In this document: positions 59,362 to 64,000 of the stretch, piece by piece
Numbering within the stretch: position 1 is the first letter of the stretch
Layout: the number at the start of each line of letters is the position of its first letter
Assembly: GCF_027913215.1 (NCBI RefSeq)
Contig: NZ_CP115780.1
Coordinates: forward strand, 1 to 64,000
Direction: 5' to 3'
Source of the DNA: Paracoccus aerodenitrificans
Lineage (GTDB): Bacteria > Pseudomonadota > Alphaproteobacteria > Rhodobacterales > Rhodobacteraceae
Length of the DNA: 64,000 nucleotides
Position numbers and translations under genes: made by a program
The notes under the pieces: model-generated
Seen by the model: the letters and a program-made list of their open reading frames with translations, nothing else
Database searches by the model: none
Told to the model about the DNA's origin: nothing

Positions 59362-59858
59362 ACAGCCGCGTTCTGGGCGGGCTCTGCGCGATCGCGGCGT
59401 TCGGCCTCGATCAGGGTACCAAGGCGCTTGCGCTGAACACACCGGCGCTTGAGCGCGGCGTCGAGGTTCTACCCTTTCTCAATCTCGTGCGGGTTCTGAA
59501 CGATGGAGTCAGCTTCGGTATGCTGGGCGGGATCGTGCCTTGGTGGGGTCTCATCGCGCTTGCTGGCGTGATCGTGGCATGGCTGCTGATCTGGTTGTGG
59601 CGCGCGCCGGACAGGCTGACGGCTGCCGCTCTCGGTCTGATCATCGGCGGCGCGCTCGGCAATGTCCTCGACCGGCTGCGTTATCAGGCCGTCCCGGATT
59701 TTCTGGATTTCCATTACCGAACATACCACTGGCCGTCCTTCAATCTTGCGGATGTGGCGATTTTCTGCGGTGCGGCCCTGCTGTTCTGGGACAGCTTCCG
59801 CTCGGCGCAGAACAAGCCCGAACGTAACCACCGAGAAGAAAACGTTACGGGGAAATAA
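59358..59858 (+). CDS. lspA: Signal peptidase II (lipoprotein signal peptidase)
   Basis: This is a 166-residue membrane protease. The catalytic Asp pair is in GGALGNVLDRLRYQAVPDF and WPSFNLADVAIFCGA; four hydrophobic segments are present. Plasmid-borne lspA genes accompany Cd/Pb/Zn resistance pumps (the pbrC type). The start overlaps the CDF stop by 4 bp. It is an extra copy, presumably linked to the metal island. Confidence 0.93.
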   Translation: MNSRVLGGLCAIAAFGLDQGTKALALNTPALERGVEVLPFLNLVRVLNDGVSFGMLGGIVPWWGLIALAGVIVAWLLIWLWRAPDRLTAAALGLIIGGALGNVLDRLRYQAVPDFLDFHYRTYHWPSFNLADVAIFCGAALLFWDSFRSAQNKPERNHREENVTGK

Positions 59859-59861
59859 TCG

Positions 59862-61142
59862 ATGTCCAGCATTCCATCCGCAAAGGGCATCGACAGCACG
59901 CTTGCCCTGCTGCGCAACCCATATGAGTTCATTCCGGACACATGCCGCGATCTTGAGGGCGACCTGTTCGAGACCCGCATCCTCTTTCAAAAGACGATCT
60001 GCATGACTGGTGCCGCAGCTGCGGAGGTCTTCTATTCCGAGGATGGGCTCGTGCGCGCAGGCTCGATGCCGAAGCGTATCCAGAGAACCCTGCTCGGCGA
60101 AAAGGGCATCCAGGGGCTCGATGGCGAGGCGGCGGCCCGCACGACCCATGTCGCCTTCGACAAGACCGGGACGCTCACACATGGCAGGCCCCGCGTGACA
60201 GATGTCTCTGTGTTGAGTGGAAGCGGCGACGACCTCATGGCGCTTGCCGCCGGGGTCGAGAGCGGCGCGAGCCACCCGCTCGGACAGGCGATCTGCGCCG
60301 AAGCCGAGCGGCGAGGCGTGGGCGCGGCGACGGCCACCGGCGGCCGCGCGCTTCCCGGCAAGGGGGCGGAAGCCTCCATCGACGGCGTGACCGTCATCGT
60401 GGGCTCCCCGCGGCTGGCGAACGAGCGCGGCGCACTCACGGACGACCTGCGGACCCGCGTGGCGGCGCTGGAAGCCGAGGGCAAGACGGTGGTCATCGTG
60501 TTGCGCGAAGACGTGCCTCAGGGCCTCATCGCGCTCAGGGACGAGCCGCGCGCCGATGCGGCGAACGCTATCGCGCAACTGCGCGGGCTCGGCATATCTT
60601 CGGTCATGCTGACGGGGGACAACCCGCGCACGGCCCAAGCCATCGCTGAAGGGCTCGGGATCGAACATCGTTCGGACCTGATGCCGGAGGACAAGGTGAC
60701 AGCGATCCGCGACCTGAGGGCGGAGGCCCGCGTGATGATGATCGGCGACGGGATCAACGATGCGCCGGCGCTCGCCGCCGCGCATGTTGGCGTTGCCATG
60801 GGCTCGGGCACCGACGTGGCGCTCGAGACGGCCGACGCGGCGATCCTGCGCAACCGTGTGACCGATGTGCCGGGCAAGATCCGCCTCTCCCGTGCGACCA
60901 TTTCGAACATCCGCCAGAACATCGCGATTGCGCTCGGCCTCAAGGCGATATTCCTCGTGACTACCGTGCTCGGGATCACCGGCCTTTGGATCGCAATCCT
61001 CGCGGATACCGGTGCCACCTTGCTGGTGACGATGAACGCCCTGCGGCTGCTGTTCTTCCGTCCTACCGGCACGCCTGAACCTGCGGGTCACGTCGATCTG
61101 ACCGCTGAGACACGCCCCGATCGCGCCGCCGCAAAGACCTGA
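59862..61142 (+). pseudogene. In-frame chimera: CYP152 P450 N-terminus fused to the C-terminal half of a metal P-type ATPase
   Basis: The reading frame is 426 codons. Residues 1-88 match the start of a fatty-acid peroxygenase P450 (DSTLALLRNPYEFIPDTCRD, LFQKTICMTGAAAAEVFY, LPKRVQ-like MPKRIQRTLLGEKGIQGLDG). From about residue 91 it is a CadA/ZntA-type ATPase: HVAFDKTGTLTHGRPRVTDV, SHPLGQAI, MLTGDNPRTAQAIAEGLG, GDGINDAPALAAAHVGVAMG, and the last two membrane helices. Missing are the P450 haem-binding part and the ATPase metal-binding domain, first six helices and CPC motif. The junction is near 60126-60140. It cannot pump metal as it stands. It may be expressed as a soluble domain. Confidence 0.85.
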
Positions 61143-61153
61143 AAGGAACCCTG

Positions 61154-61621
61154 ATGACCCTCACCCGCCGCGCCGTGATGGCCTCCGCCGCTTGCTTCGC
61201 CGCGACGGCACCGACCGCCGGACTGTCTCAAAGCTCTCCCGCGATCCACGTTCTGAAAGACCCGAACTGTGGCTGCTGCACAGCTTGGATCGAGATCCTC
61301 AAAGAGAACGGATTTAAGGTCACCACCGAGCGCAGCTTCGGCACCCTCCTGATCCGGCACAAGCTCGAGAACGGCATCCCCCAGAACATGACCTCCTGCC
61401 ACACCGGCGAAATCGAGGGCTACATGATCGAAGGACACGTGCCGACGGCCGACATTCGACGGCTGCTATCCGAGCGCCCCGATGCCGTCGGTCTCGCCGT
61501 GCCTGGGATGCCTTACGGATCACCGGGCATGGGGCCAGAGGATGAGCGGGAAGCCTACGACGTGTTCCTGATCCTCGGAGATGGCAGGACGGAAATCTTC
61601 TCCAGCTACGAGGCTGCCTGA
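61154..61621 (+). CDS. DUF411 metal-binding protein
   Basis: This is a 155-residue exported protein. A Tat-like start (TLTRRAVMASAACFAATAPTA) is followed by the DUF411 motif IHVLKDPNCGCCTAWIEILK with Cys39, Cys41 and Cys42, then SCHTGEIEGYMIEGHVPTAD. DUF411 proteins accompany copper- and cadmium-resistance genes and are proposed to bind the metal. It follows the ATPase chimera by 11 bp and is probably cotranscribed. Confidence 0.86.
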   Translation: MTLTRRAVMASAACFAATAPTAGLSQSSPAIHVLKDPNCGCCTAWIEILKENGFKVTTERSFGTLLIRHKLENGIPQNMTSCHTGEIEGYMIEGHVPTADIRRLLSERPDAVGLAVPGMPYGSPGMGPEDEREAYDVFLILGDGRTEIFSSYEAA

Positions 61622-61810
61622 CGGCGCCGATCTCAGGATCGCTGTGGGGCCACTGCACAAACCTCACACCGCGCAGTCGCAGCGAAAGTCAGGAAAGTCC
61701 CGCACTGCTGACCTTGAAGCCCTGAACGATGCTGCAGGTGCCACGAAGGTCAGGTATGGGGAAGCCGCACTGCGGCGATGTCCACGCTGGCGAACGGCTG
61801 CTCAGGGCCG

Positions 61811-62890
61811 TCAAATTCCGATCCGCGCTTGCGCAGTAGCAGTCTTGTGCAGTTGCGAAGCAAACTCTGTTGTGGGCGCGGTCAGGTCTATCGTTCTAAA
61901 CGAAATAGGGTGTCCTTGAATAACCAGGGTTTCGTCAACGCTGCCGCCAACTTGCGGATGGAGCAGAATTCCTTCCGAGGTCAGACTGGGAGGCTGCTCC
62001 ATGTGTTCCTGTGTACGCAAATATGCATACATCTGGTATAGATACCCGCTTCGCAAGATTTCGTCCCTGTGGTTCGATCTGGTCAGAATTCGGGTGAACT
62101 TGGTGTCGATGACCACGTGACGTTCGGTTTCGGGATGGGTCAGTTCGATGTCGGTCTGCATGCCAGGAAGGATCGCGGACAGGCCTGGGGTTGTGCCGGA
62201 CACAGGCCAAGCGAGGCGTCGCCCCTGGGCAATGGACCACCCCTCTGGCTTCAGGGCTATACGGAGCGCATTGCCGATGGCGCGTTCGAAGAGACGGCGG
62301 ATCAGGTGCTCGGTCGTCTCATCACCGGGCTGTAGCGAGGCCCCTTTGGTTTCGGTCGGTATCGTCCCATCGAAGACCATCCGGGCAAGTGCCACCATCA
62401 TTCTGTCCGCATTCTCGTTCCTGCCTATCTGGTCGGTCGCCAGTTCGGCGCGAGAGGGCCTGCGCGCCGAGACGCCCGCGCGCGCGAAATCCGCCGCGAG
62501 GCTGCGACAACGATGTCCGGTCTCCCGGGCGGAGACTCGGGCAGAGAGACGTTCAAGCGCAGCGCGAACCAGCCTGTTTCGAGGCGTGTCCATGACATGC
62601 TCTTCGAACCGGCAGGCGATCTGACCGCGCTCCATGAGCTGGCCCGCCTCTGTCGCCAGCATGTCGATGCGACCGCGTACACGCGGCAGAACTGCTGTCC
62701 GCGCCTGGTAGCCACGGCTCAGGTTGCGGTGAAGTCGATCTTCGACCACGTGGGCCATCAGGCGGCCGATGAGATCCGGCAAGTCCTGGGCCTGCTCGAC
62801 ATCGCGCTCGAATCGACCCTGGAGTTGAACGAGATCCGCGGCATAGAGAAACAAGATCCAGATGTTGCGAAGCGGAATCTCGGAGGCCAT
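61811..62890 (-). CDS. mcrC: McrC, nuclease subunit of a modification-dependent restriction system
   Basis: This is a 359-residue protein with the McrC N-terminal domain (NIWILFLYAADLVQL, RVRGRIDMLATEAG, CRFEEHVMDTPRNRLVRAAL) and the PD-(D/E)xK nuclease core TDIELTHPETERHVVIDTKF. With McrB it cleaves DNA carrying modified cytosines. The ATG overlaps the mcrB stop (ATGA). The McrBC pair closes the window. Confidence 0.92.
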   Translation of the reverse strand: MASEIPLRNIWILFLYAADLVQLQGRFERDVEQAQDLPDLIGRLMAHVVEDRLHRNLSRGYQARTAVLPRVRGRIDMLATEAGQLMERGQIACRFEEHVMDTPRNRLVRAALERLSARVSARETGHRCRSLAADFARAGVSARRPSRAELATDQIGRNENADRMMVALARMVFDGTIPTETKGASLQPGDETTEHLIRRLFERAIGNALRIALKPEGWSIAQGRRLAWPVSGTTPGLSAILPGMQTDIELTHPETERHVVIDTKFTRILTRSNHRDEILRSGYLYQMYAYLRTQEHMEQPPSLTSEGILLHPQVGGSVDETLVIQGHPISFRTIDLTAPTTEFASQLHKTATAQARIGI

Positions 62891-64000
62891 CAGAGCCCGT
62901 CGCGCAGCCGCGCCTTTGCTTCGGCAGCCCTCTCGGGCGCATCAAACCAGTATTCGTCGAGCAGCGGTCCGATCTCCGTTTCTATCACGTCGTTGAACCA
63001 GCCCTTCGGATCGGCCAGCGGCTCGGTTGGCGTGATGTAGGAGTGGCCGACGCGGAACTGCTGACCTAGAGTCCTGTCGCCGGATATCTCGTCGTTCAGC
63101 GCCGTCATGCGCGCCCGGATCAGATCCACCATGTCGCTGTCGAGCCCGCGATCCGCGCACCATGCGGCCCAGGAATCGTTCAGCATGGGCTCGAGCGAGA
63201 TGAAGGCGAAGCGCCGCCGAAGCGCCAGATCTACGAGTGCCAGCGAGCGGTCGGCCACGTTCATCGTACCGATGATGTAGAGATTGTCCGGGACATGCAC
63301 GCGCTCGCCTGGCTGTTTTCGGTAGGCGAGCTCGATCGCGTCAGCGCGGCTGCGCTTGGTGTTCTCGAGTAGTGTCAGCATCTCGCCGAAGACCTGAGCC
63401 GGGTTGCCGCGATTGATCTCCTCGATGATGAGTAAATGCGCGATGTCGGGCTGGGCGCGGGCGGCCTCCACCACCTGCAGGAACACACCGTCGGTGATCA
63501 CAAGACCCGCTGAGCTGGGCCGATAGCCTCGCACGAAATCCTCGTAAGAGAGCGACGGATGGAACTGGACCGAGCGCAGTTGCTCGGGCTTCGGCGTGCG
63601 TCGCCCGATCAGCGCCTTTGCCAGGCGCTTCGCGAGCCAAGTTTTGCCGGTGCCTGGCGCACCCTGAAGGATCAGGTTCTTCTTATCCTCCAAGCGTGCA
63701 ATCAGTTTCGCGAGCGCGCCACGCGACAAGAACCCGCCCTCGGCAATGATGTCGTCGATGCCATAGGGCTCGATCGGAGGCGCATCTGTCTCGCCGTCCG
63801 CCTGCTCCTCCTCCTCGATCAGGGTGAGGGGTTCGAGGTCCTCGGCGTACTTTTCGGCCCAGTAGGGATGCGCCAGGAACCGTGCCAGGTCCTGGTTTTC
63901 TCCGTCGAAGGCGAATGCCACCAGTTGCCTCGCCATGTCGTCGTCCTCAAAGCGCGCCCTGGCGACAGTCGTGCGGTAGGTATAAAAGAACCACTCGCGT
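62890..64000 (-). CDS. mcrB: McrB, GTPase/AAA+ subunit of the restriction system (partial, runs off the window)
   Basis: The AAA+ domain shows Walker A LQGAPGTGKTWLAKRLAKAL, Walker B LLIIEEINRGNPAQVFGE and the McrB signature GTMNVADRSLALVDLALRRRF. An ATG at 63936 would give 348 residues, but the frame stays open to the window edge and reads REWFFYTYRTTVARARFEDD before it. The true N-terminal recognition domain is therefore probably outside. With the adjacent mcrC it restricts methylated or hydroxymethylated foreign DNA. Confidence 0.9.
   Translation of the reverse strand, partial: REWFFYTYRTTVARARFEDDDMARQLVAFAFDGENQDLARFLAHPYWAEKYAEDLEPLTLIEEEEQADGETDAPPIEPYGIDDIIAEGGFLSRGALAKLIARLEDKKNLILQGAPGTGKTWLAKRLAKALIGRRTPKPEQLRSVQFHPSLSYEDFVRGYRPSSAGLVITDGVFLQVVEAARAQPDIAHLLIIEEINRGNPAQVFGEMLTLLENTKRSRADAIELAYRKQPGERVHVPDNLYIIGTMNVADRSLALVDLALRRRFAFISLEPMLNDSWAAWCADRGLDSDMVDLIRARMTALNDEISGDRTLGQQFRVGHSYITPTEPLADPKGWFNDVIETEIGPLLDEYWFDAPERAAEAKARLRDGL

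Noticed and set aside
1..64000. CRISPR arrays, tRNA and rRNA genes
   Set aside because: No regularly spaced repeats of 25-40 bp and no cloverleaf or rRNA-like segments were noticed on reading.

Overview
The window looks like part of a repABC-type low-copy plasmid of an alphaproteobacterium, most likely a Rhodobacteraceae (roseobacter/Paracoccus-like) member. The support is a repA-repB-repC unit with an antisense RNA between repB and repC, two CAGCTG-centred parS palindromes after repC, a LexA box of the alphaproteobacterial GTTC-N7-GTTC type, an FNR box, and a long series of plasmid-associated DUF genes. All family names come from reading the translated sequence; no database was searched.

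Layout. (1) 1-5.7 kb: replication and partition (repA, repB, antisense RNA, repC, two parS) and a ParB-like protein whose C-terminus is broken. (2) 5.7-16.4 kb: a redox and metal island. It holds a histidine kinase, a response regulator with an in-frame stop, two PepSY proteins, a ferric-reductase-like membrane protein, a DUF2271 protein with a flavinylation motif, a PepSY-TM/flavodoxin/reductase fusion, ApbE, a P1B ATPase and a VIT1/CCC1 transporter. Three copies of one direct-repeat operator lie 78-85 bp upstream of the regulator and of both PepSY genes. (3) 16.4-31 kb: plasmid backbone of poorly known genes. These include a LexA-controlled small gene, an ArdC-like antirestriction protein, DUF3768, a second ParB-like protein, the PrlF-YhaV toxin-antitoxin pair, a 1420-residue methylase/strawberry-notch helicase and several small DUFs. 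(4) 31-36.6 kb: a rhomboid protease, an IS91-family element and an IS1182-family element with readable inverted repeats. (5) 36.9-42 kb: ttrBCA (tetrathionate reductase) behind a perfect FNR box. (6) 42.3-44.8 kb: a MarR regulator divergent from an EF-hand protein, a cytochrome b561 and a secreted intradiol-dioxygenase-like protein. (7) 45.5-54.5 kb: a DUF2493 gene, a nucleotidyltransferase gene flanked by 144-bp direct repeats, an oriT candidate, and mobilization genes (mobC, relaxase, VirD4-type coupling protein). (8) 54.9-57.5 kb: oleate hydratase and a TetR regulator. (9) 57.9-61.6 kb: a decayed heavy-metal island with a multicopper oxidase stump, a CmtR-like regulator, a CDF transporter with an HMA domain, lspA, an in-frame chimera of a CYP152 P450 N-terminus with the C-terminal half of a metal P-type ATPase, and a DUF411 protein. 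(10) 61.8 kb to the end: mcrC and a partial mcrB.

How the parts work together. The backbone handles replication, segregation, addiction and mobilization, and probably evasion of host restriction during entry. The cargo is mainly redox and metal chemistry: extracytoplasmic flavin-based electron transfer coupled to Fe/Mn-type transport, anaerobic tetrathionate respiration, and heavy-metal efflux. Several cargo modules carry visible damage (nonsense codon, frameshift, truncations, chimera), so the cargo appears to be in active turnover around two insertion sequences. No rRNA, tRNA or CRISPR array was seen.
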